From contig JABTUP010000004.1 of the NCBI GenBank assembly GCA_015075325.1, forward strand, positions 122,733 to 186,732: a stretch of 64,000 nucleotides of DNA, given 5' to 3'. The translations under genes were made by a program, and so were the position numbers. This DNA comes from Flavobacteriales bacterium. GTDB lineage: Bacteria; Bacteroidota; Bacteroidia; Flavobacteriales_E; Vicingaceae. Positions 9,347 through 18,113 of this stretch are shown piece by piece. The notes below the pieces were generated by a model that was not told the origin of the DNA, ran no database searches, and was given only the letters and a program-made list of their open reading frames with translations. Positions within the stretch are counted from its first letter, which is position 1; every line of letters starts with the position of its first letter.

Positions 9347-10567
9347 CTATTTTTTATCACTCGTTTGGTTGTTTTTGTTGTTGTTTTTGTTGTTGTTTTT
9401 ATTGTTTTTGTTACGGTTTTTATTGTTTCGGTTTCTGTTGTTGTTATTGTTTTTATGTTTTGGCCTGTCAAAACGTGTTAAACTATCTTGTCCAACAACA
9501 TTGGCATAATCAGGTTCAACAATTACATGTTTAGGTTCTTCAACAAACTCAACAAGGTCGGCTGGTTTTTTTCCTTTTTTATTTAACTCTATAATTTCGT
9601 TTACGCGTTCTACTTTTATTTCAATAAACTGAATGCTTTCGTGCTTGTATGAATACCACATTAAATTCTTGAAAATATCCATTTTGCGATAAAATGCCGA
9701 ACCTTTTTCTGTTTCTAAAAGAATGTTGGTATCGGGGAATATTTTAAGGGCATCAGTATAGGCATCTAATTCATAATTTAAACAGCATTTTAATTTACCG
9801 CACTGCCCAGCTAATTTTTGTGGGTTTAACGATAGTTGTTGGTAACGAGCTGCCGATGTTGATACCGAACGGAAATCGGTTAACCAGGTGGAGCAACACA
9901 ATTCTCTACCACAAGAACCGATACCTCCCAAACGGCTGGCTTCTTGCCTTACGCCAATTTGTTTCATTTCAATTCTTACTTTAAACTCGTCGGCCAATCG
10001 TTTAATTAATTCTCTAAAATCTACTCTAGCTTCGGCTGTGTAGTAAAAAATTGCTTTGGTTTTGTCGCCTTGGTATTCAACATCGCTTATTTTCATGTCT
10101 AAACCCAATTCAATAGCAATTGTACGGGCTTTGTACATGGTGTCGACTTCTAATTTTTGAGCTTCAATCCACTTTTCAATATCGGTTTTTTTGGCTAAAC
10201 GATATACTTTTTTAATCTCTGGCGAATCAAAAGCAATTTTGTTTTTTCTAAGCTGTTTTTTAACGAGTTCTCCTGTTAAAGTCACAGAGCCAATATCGTG
10301 TCCAGATGTTGCTTCTACAGCAACAACATCGCCCATATTTAACGAAAGTTTTTCGGTGTTTCGAAAATATTCTTTTCTACTGTTTTTAAAACGAATTTCT
10401 ACCACATCAAATGGTTCTTGCCCGTGAGGCAATTCTATATCGTTTAGCCAATCGAAAACATTTAATTTGTAGCTACTACAAGTGCCTGATTTGCTACAAC
10501 CACCTCCGCTCGAAGAGCCACAACCGGAACTACAACCTTCGCGTGACCCACAACTACTACATCCCAT
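9347..10567 (-). CDS. ricT: RicT/PSP1 family protein (YaaT-like)
   Basis: 406 residues. The Cys/Gly/Ser-rich N-terminus (MGCSSCGSREGCSSGCG) and the cysteine set in GGIGSCGRELCC and GQCGKLKCCLNYE fit the PSP1 C-terminal domain of RicT/YaaT. In Bacillus the homologue carries iron-sulfur clusters within the RicAFT complex, which affects RNA processing. The last 40 residues are almost only Asn, Lys and Arg, encoded by AAC/AAT/AAA runs; this is low complexity, probably disordered. It sits between holB and gldH, a neighbourhood common in Bacteroidota. Confidence 0.85.
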   Translation of the reverse strand: MGCSSCGSREGCSSGCGSSSGGGCSKSGTCSSYKLNVFDWLNDIELPHGQEPFDVVEIRFKNSRKEYFRNTEKLSLNMGDVVAVEATSGHDIGSVTLTGELVKKQLRKNKIAFDSPEIKKVYRLAKKTDIEKWIEAQKLEVDTMYKARTIAIELGLDMKISDVEYQGDKTKAIFYYTAEARVDFRELIKRLADEFKVRIEMKQIGVRQEASRLGGIGSCGRELCCSTWLTDFRSVSTSAARYQQLSLNPQKLAGQCGKLKCCLNYELDAYTDALKIFPDTNILLETEKGSAFYRKMDIFKNLMWYSYKHESIQFIEIKVERVNEIIELNKKGKKPADLVEFVEEPKHVIVEPDYANVVGQDSLTRFDRPKHKNNNNNRNRNNKNRNKNNKNNNKNNNKNNQTSDKK

Positions 10568-10688
10568 AATTTTTTATATCTTAAATTCGGTATTAAACCG
10601 AGAGCGTTAAACCTAATTTTACTAATTAGCAAATATACTATTCTTAATCAGAAAAATGAGTTGTAAAATGGTTTTGAACAAAAAAATC

Positions 10689-11837
10689 TTAATCCAAAAC
10701 AGGAGCCTTAACCCGAAGCAGTTTGGTTAGTTTAAACGAAACATCTAAAAAAATAATTTTAGGGTTCCCGTTTCGTTCGATGTGGTAATGTGCATCGTTG
10801 AATATTTCAATAATATCTAAGCAATTAGCTCCGTGTATAAATGGGGCAAATTTTACTAAAAATTGTGCTTCATTTTGGCTTGTTTTATTGAGGTTACTAG
10901 TTCCAAAATTATTGATAAGGCTTTCTCTAAAAATGTGTAAACAATAGGTAATAAATTGTTTTTGTTTTTCTCTGCCAATTTTTTGAATTTCTTCTGAAAA
11001 AGCAATTAATGAAATTACATCGGCTTTAAATGATGCTCGCATCCAGTCGGTAAAAAGAGTGTAAAATTGCTCTTCAATTTCGGAAGCTTCTATGATGTTT
11101 TTGGAGGAAATAAAATTTCCGTCGGCTAAAGCACTAATTGTTGATGCTTGTTGTTGGCTAAGTTGAAATTGATTAACGAGTGCGGAAGCCAATTCATTCA
11201 AGTCAATTTTAGGAACTTTAAGGGTTTGTGTTCGCGACAAAATGGTTGGCATAATTTGCCCCGAATCGTGTGCAACCAAAATAAACAACGTTTTTGGCTC
11301 GGGTTCTTCTAGTATTTTAAGCAACTTGTTTGCCGATTCGGTATTGAACTTTTCGGGAAACCAAATAATCATTACTTTGTATTCCGACTCGTAGGTTTTT
11401 AGGCTTAGTTTTTTTAATATTTCGGCACTATCACGCTCCGGAATAAGAAGCGATTTGTTTTCGGTTTCAATTTTATCTTGCCACTGGTTTATGGTAAAAT
11501 AACCGTTGTTTTCTGCTACAATTTCTCTCCACTCGGGCAAGAAAATTTCGCTCATTGGTTTTCCTTTTGCCTTGTCGGTATTTGCCGTTGGAAACACAAA
11601 ATGTAAATCGGGATGTATTAGTTTGTTGTTTTTTATACACGAACCACAAACGCCACACGAATCTTCGTCTTTTTTATCTTCACACATAATGTACTGAGCA
11701 TAGGCAAGTGCAAGGGGTAAATTACCCGTTCCTTGTTCACCCAAAAACAATTGAGCATGGCTAATTCTCCCTTCTTTTACTGAAGATATTAATCGATTTT
11801 TAACCTCTAATTGTCCTATTATTTGTTTAAACATCAT
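10689..11837 (-). CDS. holB: DNA polymerase III, delta-prime subunit
   Basis: About 382 residues from the first ATG (11835-11837, MFKQIIGQ preceded by Met); an in-frame TTG three codons earlier is less likely. It is a AAA+ clamp-loader protein: the degenerate P-loop reads GEQGTGNLPLA, a zinc module has CGVCGSC preceded by another Cys, and LLKILEEPEPKTLFIL plus the SRTQ motif fit sensor regions. It helps load the sliding clamp in the gamma complex. It is divergent from the M1 peptidase gene. Confidence 0.85.
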   Translation of the reverse strand: MMFKQIIGQLEVKNRLISSVKEGRISHAQLFLGEQGTGNLPLALAYAQYIMCEDKKDEDSCGVCGSCIKNNKLIHPDLHFVFPTANTDKAKGKPMSEIFLPEWREIVAENNGYFTINQWQDKIETENKSLLIPERDSAEILKKLSLKTYESEYKVMIIWFPEKFNTESANKLLKILEEPEPKTLFILVAHDSGQIMPTILSRTQTLKVPKIDLNELASALVNQFQLSQQQASTISALADGNFISSKNIIEASEIEEQFYTLFTDWMRASFKADVISLIAFSEEIQKIGREKQKQFITYCLHIFRESLINNFGTSNLNKTSQNEAQFLVKFAPFIHGANCLDIIEIFNDAHYHIERNGNPKIIFLDVSFKLTKLLRVKAPVLD

Positions 11838-11948
11838 GGTTTTCAAAAGTAATTATTCTGTAAGATAAAAAAACCGTTTATCAAAGATTTCATCAATTGC
11901 ATTGTTATTTTAAGCATCTTTGCCTTTCACTAACAAAACCATCGTTAA

Positions 11949-14573
11949 ATGACAAAAAATTTCATTTTAATTTCTGCTACAGCATTCGTATTTTTTGCAT
12001 GTAAATCAACTCAAACGGTTAATTTACCTGAACAGGTTATTGAAATAAATAATCCTAACAATGTTCCAAAACAAGAAATTTATCAAGGCTCTTATACCCG
12101 AACTTTCGATTTAATTCACACCAAACTCGATGTAAAATTTAATTTCGACAAGGCTTATTTGTACGGAAAAGCAGAATTAACCCTAAAACCTTATTTTCAT
12201 TCAACAAATAAACTGGTTTTAAATGCCCGAGGATTTGACATCAACAAAGTACAATTAAACAACAAAGATTTAAACTATACCTACGATAATTTATTGTTAA
12301 CCATAACATTAGATAAAACTTACGACCGAAACGAACAGTTTAAAGTTTTTATTGATTATACTGCCAAACCAAATGAATTAACTACTGGCGGCAGTGATGC
12401 CATAAAATCGGACAAAGGATTGTATTTTATTAATCCGAAAGGAGAAGAAAAAGATAAACCAACCCAAATTTGGACACAAGGAGAAACAGAATCGAGCCAG
12501 GCCTGGTTTCCAACCATTGATGCTCCAAACGAACGCTGCACAGGCGAAATTGCCATTACCATTGAAGAAAAATACAAAACACTTTCGAATGGAATTTTAA
12601 TGCGTCAAGAATTGAATGGAAACGGAACAAGAACCGATTTTTGGGAAATGGACCAACCACACGCTCCTTACTTGTTTATGATGGCTATTGGCGAATTTGC
12701 GGTGGTTAAAGACAAATGGGAAACTATTGATGTTGATTATTACGTTGAACCAAATTATGAAAAAGATGCCAAAAACATTTTTGGTTTAACCCCCGAAATG
12801 TTAACGTTTTACTCCAACAAATTGGGTGTAAAATACCCTTGGAAAAAATACAGCCAAGTAGTTGTTCGCGATTACGTTTCGGGAGCAATGGAAAACACCA
12901 CAGCAGTTATTCATGGCGATTTTGTGCAACAAACCACTCGCGAATTAATTGATGGTAGTGCCGGAGAAGATGTTATTGCTCACGAATTGTTTCACCATTG
13001 GTTTGGCGATTTGGTAACTTGCGAATCGTGGTCGAATTTACCCCTTAACGAATCGTTTGCTACCTATGGCGAATACTTATGGAACGAATACAAATATGGC
13101 TTAGACCAAGCCGACTATAACTTACAAAACGACTTAAATGCTTACTTACAAGAAGCCGAAGAAGCTCAAGCCGACATGGTTCGCTTTGATTACGAAAAAC
13201 GCGAAGACATGTTTGATGCTCACTCTTACCAAAAAGGAGGACGAATATTGCACATGTTACGCAATTATTTAGGCGACGATGCTTTTTTTGAATCGTTAAA
13301 ATATTACCTCAACAAACACCAGTACACCGATGTTGAAATGCACGAATTTAGAATGGCTTGCGAAGACATTTCGGGTGAAGATTTAAATTGGTTTTTTAAC
13401 CAATGGTTTTTCGCTAGCGGACATCCTCAGTTAAACATTACTTATTTGTACGACGAAGCATCGAAAACCCAATTGGTAAACATTGAGCAAATACAAGATT
13501 TTAGAACAACACCGCTTTACAAATTGCCACTAAAAATTGATTTGTATGTTGACGGAAAAGTGGAAACACACAAAGTAAACGCCAACGAAGCAGTAAATTC
13601 GTTTGCCTTTAATGTTGCCAAAAAACCCGATTTGGTTAATGTTGATGCCGACAAAATGTTGCTTTGCGAAAAACTCGATAACAAAAACGACTCTACCGAA
13701 TGGGCTTTTATGTATTTAAATGCTCCAAAATTTTTAGATAGATACGAGGCTATAACAGCACTTGCTGAAATTAATCAGCCTTTTGCTTACGACATTATTA
13801 TAAAAGCCCTGTCTGATAAAAGCGATAACATTAGAAAATTGGCTATCCGTTCGTTAAAAAACACTATAGAAACTAACAATGATTTGGTTAAAGAAAAATT
13901 GATTGACCTAGCCAAAAACGATGTTAAAACACGAGTTAGAGCAGAGGCCATTACTGCCCTTTCGAGATACTACAAAAACGATAACAACTTGGTTGATTTA
14001 TACAGCAACGGTTTAAAAGAAGAATCTTATGCTGTGCTATCAAAATCGTTAGAAGCACTTTCGCGTTCCGACAAAGAGTTGGCATTAAAAAATGCAAAAA
14101 TATTGCAAAACGAAACCAACGCAGCTGTTTCAAATGCTGTGGCTACAGTTTATGAAATGCACGGTGGAGCTGAAGAGCATGAGTTTTTTAAACAACAATA
14201 TACTAAATTAGATGGCTATGGAAAATACGGCTTTGTTACATCGTATGGTAATTATTTAAAACGCCAAAACGATGCAACCGTTAACGATGCCATGCCGATA
14301 ATTGAAGAAATTGCCATAAACGAAAAAGCGTGGTGGGTTAGAATGGCAGGTTTAAATACGGTTGCCGAACTAGAAAACAACTATGCCATGAGAGCTGAAG
14401 TGTTGACTAAAGAACTTAAAAACAGCAAAGGCGATGCAGAAAAAGAAACTACGCTAAAAGCTGCCATTGCTCAAATAGAGCAACAACAAAACAAACTGAT
14501 AGGCATTATTGAAAAAGCCCGAAAAACAGAACAAAATCCCTACTTAAAAAAATTGTTGGGCGTAGTTGAGTAA
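11949..14573 (+). CDS. M1 family aminopeptidase lipoprotein with HEAT-like C-terminus
   Basis: 874 residues. A lipoprotein signal peptide ends at the lipobox FFAC (Cys about 18). The N-terminal beta domain leads to GAMEN (312-316), which recognises the free N-terminus of substrates, and the zinc site H345-E-x2-H349 with E368 (HELFHHWFGD ... NESF). The C-terminal third consists of helical HEAT-like repeats (RKLAIRSLKNTIETN, TRVRAEAITALSRY). It likely trims peptides in the periplasm or on the outer membrane. It is monocistronic and divergent from holB. Confidence 0.92.
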   Translation: MTKNFILISATAFVFFACKSTQTVNLPEQVIEINNPNNVPKQEIYQGSYTRTFDLIHTKLDVKFNFDKAYLYGKAELTLKPYFHSTNKLVLNARGFDINKVQLNNKDLNYTYDNLLLTITLDKTYDRNEQFKVFIDYTAKPNELTTGGSDAIKSDKGLYFINPKGEEKDKPTQIWTQGETESSQAWFPTIDAPNERCTGEIAITIEEKYKTLSNGILMRQELNGNGTRTDFWEMDQPHAPYLFMMAIGEFAVVKDKWETIDVDYYVEPNYEKDAKNIFGLTPEMLTFYSNKLGVKYPWKKYSQVVVRDYVSGAMENTTAVIHGDFVQQTTRELIDGSAGEDVIAHELFHHWFGDLVTCESWSNLPLNESFATYGEYLWNEYKYGLDQADYNLQNDLNAYLQEAEEAQADMVRFDYEKREDMFDAHSYQKGGRILHMLRNYLGDDAFFESLKYYLNKHQYTDVEMHEFRMACEDISGEDLNWFFNQWFFASGHPQLNITYLYDEASKTQLVNIEQIQDFRTTPLYKLPLKIDLYVDGKVETHKVNANEAVNSFAFNVAKKPDLVNVDADKMLLCEKLDNKNDSTEWAFMYLNAPKFLDRYEAITALAEINQPFAYDIIIKALSDKSDNIRKLAIRSLKNTIETNNDLVKEKLIDLAKNDVKTRVRAEAITALSRYYKNDNNLVDLYSNGLKEESYAVLSKSLEALSRSDKELALKNAKILQNETNAAVSNAVATVYEMHGGAEEHEFFKQQYTKLDGYGKYGFVTSYGNYLKRQNDATVNDAMPIIEEIAINEKAWWVRMAGLNTVAELENNYAMRAEVLTKELKNSKGDAEKETTLKAAIAQIEQQQNKLIGIIEKARKTEQNPYLKKLLGVVE

Positions 14574-14638
14574 TTTATAGTAGGATGTAGTGTGCAAACA
14601 TCACATCTGTTTATTATAGCTTATTATTGATTTAAACC

Positions 14639-15061
14639 ATGAAAAAATACATTTTAACAATAATACTTATCAATACGATTGTTATATCTTTCGCACAGAA
14701 AATTAATATTTTCTATAACGACACTTCAGAAGCGTGCCATCCAAATGATATTTATCTTATTGTTGAACAAATGCCTGAATATAAAGGTGGGCTTAGACAA
14801 TTAGAGAAAGAATTAAACGATGCTTTGACTTTCGACAATAAAATTAATTCAAAAATTTATTTATCTATTTATATAAATTGCGAAGACAAGGCTTATGGAT
14901 TTCAAGTATTAAAAAGTATCAATTCTGAGACAGATAATAGAATAATTACTCAACTTAAACAAATGCAAAACTGGAGTACTGGTAAACAAAGAGGGGTTAA
15001 AATCGATTGTAAAAAGAGTATAGGGATAATATTAAAGAAGGGGAAAATAATTATTGAATAA
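14639..15061 (+). CDS. Small secreted protein with TonB C-terminal-like region
   Basis: 140 residues with a signal peptide (about 1-19, ending SFAQ). The mature part has VEQMPEYKGGLRQLEKEL followed by SKIYLSIYINCEDKAYGF and a final KQMQNWSTGKQRG, the layout of the TonB C-terminal fold as used in many short Bacteroidota proteins (VEQMPEFPGG type). Unlike true TonB it has no membrane anchor or Pro-rich linker, so energy transduction is doubtful. Function is unknown. A hairpin terminator follows about 25 bases after the stop. Confidence 0.6.
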   Translation: MKKYILTIILINTIVISFAQKINIFYNDTSEACHPNDIYLIVEQMPEYKGGLRQLEKELNDALTFDNKINSKIYLSIYINCEDKAYGFQVLKSINSETDNRIITQLKQMQNWSTGKQRGVKIDCKKSIGIILKKGKIIIE

Positions 15062-15086
15062 CACCATAACGAATTCTAAAAACAGA

Positions 15087-15114
15087 AAAAGTCCCACAGC
15101 ATTGCGGGACTTTT
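15087..15114 (+). terminator. Rho-independent terminator
   Basis: AAAAGTCCC (15087-15095) pairs with GGGACTTTT (15106-15114) around a ten-base loop. It follows the TonB-like gene and precedes the transposase gene; the flanking A and T runs let it work on either strand. Confidence 0.8.
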
Positions 15115-15166
15115 CATTTGCACTAACTAAAAGGTGCAACCTTAAATACGACACAACCTACAAGAA

Positions 15167-15760
15167 ATGAACGGTAAAACAAAATACAACCCCAATATCC
15201 ACCACCGCAAATCTATCCGATTAAAAGAATACAATTATTCTCAGGCGGGATTGTATTTTATAACCATTTGTTGTCAGAATAGAATTTGCCGTTTTGGTAA
15301 TGTGGTAGATGGGGAAATGATGTTGAATGAATTTGGAATAGTGGCATATAATGAATGGGTAAAATTATCGGAACGTTTTTCAAATTTTGAATTGGATGTA
15401 TTTCAAATAATGCCAAACCATATGCACGGAATTATTTTATTGAACGATATATCCGTAGGGGCAGGGGTGAACCCTGCCCAAAATGATTTGTACACACAAA
15501 ATGATGGGAAACCCAATGATAATAATAGGACGACCGCAAGGGTCGCCCCTACGGTTTCGAATATTGTGGGTGCATATAAATCATTGGTTGCAAATGGATG
15601 TTTGGATATTTTTAAATCCCAAAATGAAACAATGGGGAAATTATGGCAACGAAATTATTACGAACACATTATCCGAAATGAACAATCCTATCAAACCATT
15701 GCAGAATACATCATAAACAATCCTGCAAAATGGGCGGATGACAAATTTTATTTGAAATGA
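15167..15760 (+). CDS. REP-associated tyrosine transposase (Y1/TnpA_REP family)
   Basis: 197 residues, close to full family length. It has the HUH motif H85-M-H87 in IMPNHMHGII and the candidate catalytic tyrosine Y165 (LWQRNYYEHIIRNE), as in RAYT proteins that process single-stranded REP hairpins. The early segment RKSIRLKEYNYSQAGLYFIT is characteristic. The reading frame between the HUH motif and the tyrosine carries two REP-like hairpins (15453-15479 and 15528-15554) translated as a spacer. It is flanked by terminator hairpins on both sides and stands alone. Domesticated or mobile status cannot be told from one copy. Confidence 0.88.
   Translation: MNGKTKYNPNIHHRKSIRLKEYNYSQAGLYFITICCQNRICRFGNVVDGEMMLNEFGIVAYNEWVKLSERFSNFELDVFQIMPNHMHGIILLNDISVGAGVNPAQNDLYTQNDGKPNDNNRTTARVAPTVSNIVGAYKSLVANGCLDIFKSQNETMGKLWQRNYYEHIIRNEQSYQTIAEYIINNPAKWADDKFYLK
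15453..15554. repeat. Inverted pair of REP-like hairpins inside the transposase gene
   Basis: CCGTAGGGG (15453-15461) and its exact reverse complement CCCCTACGG (15546-15554) bound the segment. Next to the first lies a hairpin with stem GGGCAGGG/CCCTGCCC (15459-15466 and 15472-15479, loop GTGAA). Next to the second lies a hairpin with arms 15528-15535 and 15541-15548 (one A-C mismatch, loop GCAAG). A conserved tetranucleotide-type head plus a GC-rich hairpin is the usual layout of REP elements recognised by RAYT enzymes. Confidence 0.7.
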
Positions 15761-15852
15761 AATTCACCGAAGAAAAATCAGAATTAATTAACCCATGAAC
15801 AAGCCGAAACACAAGCCAAAAAAATTGAAGCGAAAAACAATTTCTATTGCAT

Positions 15853-15880
15853 AAAAAACCCCGCTTTTAGCGGGGATTTT
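15853..15880. terminator. Bidirectional terminator between transposase and metB
   Basis: CCCCGC (15859-15864) pairs with GCGGGG (15870-15875) around loop TTTTA, with an A run before and a T run after. It lies between the convergent transposase and cystathionine gamma-synthase genes, only a few bases beyond the latter's stop codon, and can serve both. Confidence 0.85.
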
Positions 15881-15882
15881 GT

Positions 15883-17040
15883 TTATTTCAAAGCTTGTTC
15901 TAAGTCGGCTAATAAATCTTCGATGTCTTCGATACCAACACTTAAACGAAGTAACGATTCTACTACACCAGCTTTATCACGTTCTTCTTTTGGAATAGAA
16001 GCGTGAGTCATGGTTGCAGGGTGGTTTACCAACGATTCAACTCCGCCAAGCGATTCAGCTAACGAAAATACTTTCATGGCTGAAGCAATTTTAAAAGCAT
16101 CTTCTTGCTTGTTTCCTTTAATAGAAAAAGAAATCATTCCACCAAAATCTTTCATTTGTTTTTTGGCTATATCGTGGTTGGGGTGGTCGGTAAAACCAGG
16201 CCAGTACAATTTATCAACTTTTGGGTGACCTTTTAAAAATTCTGCCACTTTTCTTCCGTTGTAGCAATGTCTTTCCATTCTAATGTGAAGCGTTTTAATA
16301 CCTCTCATTACCAAAAAGCTGTCCATCGGACCTGGTGTAGCACCACAACTGTTGTGAATAAACGCCAGTTGAGTATATAAATCGTCGTTGCTCACACACA
16401 ATGCACCCATAATAACATCGCTATGTCCGCCTAAATATTTGGTTGCCGAGTGCATTACTATATCAGCACCTAAAGCCAATGGATTTTGTAAATATGGTGA
16501 AGCAAATGTGTTGTCAACAGCACAAATTAACTTGTGATCTTTTGCAATTTTTGCACAAGCAGCAATGTCAATTATTTGCATGGTTGGATTGGTTGGAGTT
16601 TCCAGCCAAATCATTTTGGTATTAGCGTTAATGCAGTTTTTAATTGCATTTTCGTCTTTCATGTCGATAAAACGAAACTTGATACCAAACGGAGCAAATA
16701 CTTTGGTAAACATACGGTAACTTCCGCCATACAAATCGTCGCCAGTAATTACTTCGTCGCCAGGGCGTAACAATTTCATTACGGCATCGATCGCACCCAT
16801 TCCGCTAGAAAAACACAAAGCATATTTAGCACCTTCAAGTTCAGCTAAACATTTCTCTAAAGCAGTTCGTGTTGGGTTTTTACCTCTTGCATAAGCATAG
16901 CCTTTGTGGTTTCCCGGGCTTTCTTGCCAAAAAGTAGAGGTTTGATAAATAGGAGTCATAATTGCTCCTGTTGTTGGGTCTGGCTCTTGTCCGGCATGTA
17001 TTGCTTTAGTGCCGAATTTCATGTTTTTAGCGTCTTTCAT
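15883..17040 (-). CDS. metB: Cystathionine gamma-synthase or related trans-sulfuration enzyme
   Basis: About 385 residues from the first ATG (17038-17040); a second ATG six codons on (MKFGTKAIHAG) is also possible, while the upstream TTG is unlikely. It is a PLP enzyme of the Cys/Met metabolism family: the Schiff-base lysine lies in HSATKYLGGHSD, with YARGKNPTR, SSGMGAI and AVDNTFASPY also present. Members make cystathionine from an acylated homoserine or cleave it; cystathionine gamma-lyase cannot be excluded. Monocistronic, with a terminator just past the stop. Confidence 0.85.
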   Translation of the reverse strand: MKDAKNMKFGTKAIHAGQEPDPTTGAIMTPIYQTSTFWQESPGNHKGYAYARGKNPTRTALEKCLAELEGAKYALCFSSGMGAIDAVMKLLRPGDEVITGDDLYGGSYRMFTKVFAPFGIKFRFIDMKDENAIKNCINANTKMIWLETPTNPTMQIIDIAACAKIAKDHKLICAVDNTFASPYLQNPLALGADIVMHSATKYLGGHSDVIMGALCVSNDDLYTQLAFIHNSCGATPGPMDSFLVMRGIKTLHIRMERHCYNGRKVAEFLKGHPKVDKLYWPGFTDHPNHDIAKKQMKDFGGMISFSIKGNKQEDAFKIASAMKVFSLAESLGGVESLVNHPATMTHASIPKEERDKAGVVESLLRLSVGIEDIEDLLADLEQALK

Positions 17041-17131
17041 TAGAATAAATTTATACAAACAAAACTACATAAATTGGGAATAAAGAAAGAGGATGTTGAG
17101 TTAAATTATTATAGATTTTTTATGATGAAAA

Positions 17132-17234
17132 AATCACCTCCCTAACCCTCCTCTAGGAGGGAATTCTCTCCCTTTGAGAATTTGTGATGAAGAGGAAATC
17201 TGCAGTGTAGATTTGGACTAAAGAGGAGGTGATT
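17132..17234. repeat. GC-rich palindromic element with 10-bp terminal inverted repeats
   Basis: AATCACCTCC (17132-17141) matches the reverse complement of GGAGGTGATT (17225-17234). Inside are two hairpins: CCCTCC/GGAGGG (17146-17151 and 17156-17161) and AATTCTC/GAGAATT (17162-17168 and 17176-17182). The core CTAACCC-hairpin-GGGAAT recurs twice in the sucA-sucB gap. It occupies the roughly 310-base space between metB and higA, where I see no gene. It resembles a small non-autonomous element. Confidence 0.6.
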
Positions 17235-17310
17235 ATTAATTTTCATCTCTTAATTAAGAAAATGACTAAAAACTTAAATAAGCGTTTGTCTTAATAAAGA
17301 AATTACCGAT

Positions 17311-17336
17311 AAACTTAATTAGAAGCAAAGCTTTTT
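17311..17336. repeat. Left copy of 26-bp direct repeat around higBA
   Basis: This 26-base sequence (beginning AAACTTAATTAGAAGC) is repeated without mismatch at 18088-18113. The two copies lie on the outer sides of the higBA pair, 777 bases apart start to start. This copy lies 17 bases beyond the higA stop codon. Confidence 0.75.
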
Positions 17337-17353
17337 TAGAAACAACAAGTGGT

Positions 17354-17710
17354 TTAATAGTTTCCAATCAGAGATTCGTAAGGAATATTCAATTTTTCGT
17401 GCAAATTTCTAATCATATTAAGAGAAAGCTTTCTTTTTTTGCTAAAGATTTCAGATACTCTACTTTTATATCCAATGATTTGAGCTAATTCACTATTTGA
17501 CATTTCCATTTGTTCCATTCTGAACTTAATTGCTTCAATTGGATCGGGGGCTTCAATTGGGTAGTGTTCTTCCTCATATTTTTCTATTAGTAACGATAAT
17601 AGTTCTGCCTCGTCTCCTTCTTTTGTGTTAGCTGGAGCGTGAAATATCTTCTCAAATCTATTTAAGGCTTGATTGTAATCTTCTTCTGTTTTAATAACTT
17701 TTACTTTCAT
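17354..17710 (-). CDS. higA: HigA-type antitoxin with XRE helix-turn-helix
   Basis: 118 residues. The N-terminal part (KTEEDYNQALNRFEKIF) and the acidic linker lead into a helix-turn-helix of the XRE family (MEMSNSELAQIIGYKSRVSE, then FSKKRKLSLNMIRNLHEKL). This layout is typical of antitoxins that neutralise HigB mRNA interferases and repress their own operon. It lies 30 bases downstream of the toxin gene, in the toxin-first order usual for higBA. The pair sits between direct repeats. Confidence 0.87.
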   Translation of the reverse strand: MKVKVIKTEEDYNQALNRFEKIFHAPANTKEGDEAELLSLLIEKYEEEHYPIEAPDPIEAIKFRMEQMEMSNSELAQIIGYKSRVSEIFSKKRKLSLNMIRNLHEKLNIPYESLIGNY

Positions 17711-17740
17711 TATGTAGATATTTATTATTCGTTCTAGTTT

Positions 17741-18034
17741 CTAAATTTTTTCTGCATCAATTTTATCATATTGATGATGAGTTCCAATAAACCTGACAAA
17801 CGCCCATTGTCTTTCGTAGTTAATTTCAACAATGAGTCTGTACTTATTACCACTGATGTTAAATACAACCCTGCCACTTTTTAAAATACTTGCTTTTGTA
17901 TATTCAGATTTAATATCTGTTGGATTTGTCCAATTTGCTTTAGATGCTTCTTTGTACCAAGTTTTAAGTTGTTGTTCTGCATCATTGTGTTTTTCCCAAA
18001 ATTCACGCAATATCTTTTTTGCAAAAACTCTCAT
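17741..18034 (-). CDS. higB: HigB-type mRNA interferase toxin
   Basis: 97 residues of the RelE/HigB fold. Diagnostic segments are LKTWYKEASKANWTNPTDIK, GRVVFNISGNKYRLIVEINY and the ending FIGTHHQYDKIDAEKI, whose paired histidines and Tyr lie at the expected active site. Family members cut mRNA on the ribosome. It precedes its antitoxin gene. An inverted repeat that could bind HigA overlaps the promoter region. Confidence 0.9.
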   Translation of the reverse strand: MRVFAKKILREFWEKHNDAEQQLKTWYKEASKANWTNPTDIKSEYTKASILKSGRVVFNISGNKYRLIVEINYERQWAFVRFIGTHHQYDKIDAEKI

Positions 18035-18053
18035 TAACTCTCAAATTTTACGA

Positions 18054-18084
18054 CAAATATATGAAAAAGTTACCAATATGGTAA
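18054..18084 (-). promoter_or_regulatory. Candidate higBA promoter and operator
   Basis: On the minus strand TATATTTG (18061-18054) fits the Bacteroidota -7 motif TAnnTTTG, about 20 bases before the toxin start. Just upstream lies a perfect inverted repeat TTACCA-ATA-TGGTAA (18070-18084), placed where a repressor would cover the -33 region. A well-spaced -33 TTG is not seen. HigA binding is an inference. Confidence 0.45.
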
Positions 18085-18087
18085 TTT

Positions 18088-18113
18088 AAACTTAATTAGA
18101 AGCAAAGCTTTTT
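18088..18113. repeat. Right copy of 26-bp direct repeat around higBA
   Basis: Identical to 17311-17336. Unlike the left copy, its last 16 bases are also the left arm of a perfect 32-base palindrome (18098-18129). Confidence 0.75.

Noticed and set aside
9340..9471. Longer GldH frame with a Thr/Lys-rich N-terminus
   Set aside because: The extra 44 residues come from the low-complexity end of ricT read in another frame. The lipoprotein signal begins at the later ATG, seven bases after the ricT stop.
15761..15852. Possible gene remnant after the transposase (short frames with THEQAETQAKKIEAKNNFYC)
   Set aside because: The frames are about 13-25 codons and broken; similarity to any family is too weak to call. 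It may be a decayed fragment.
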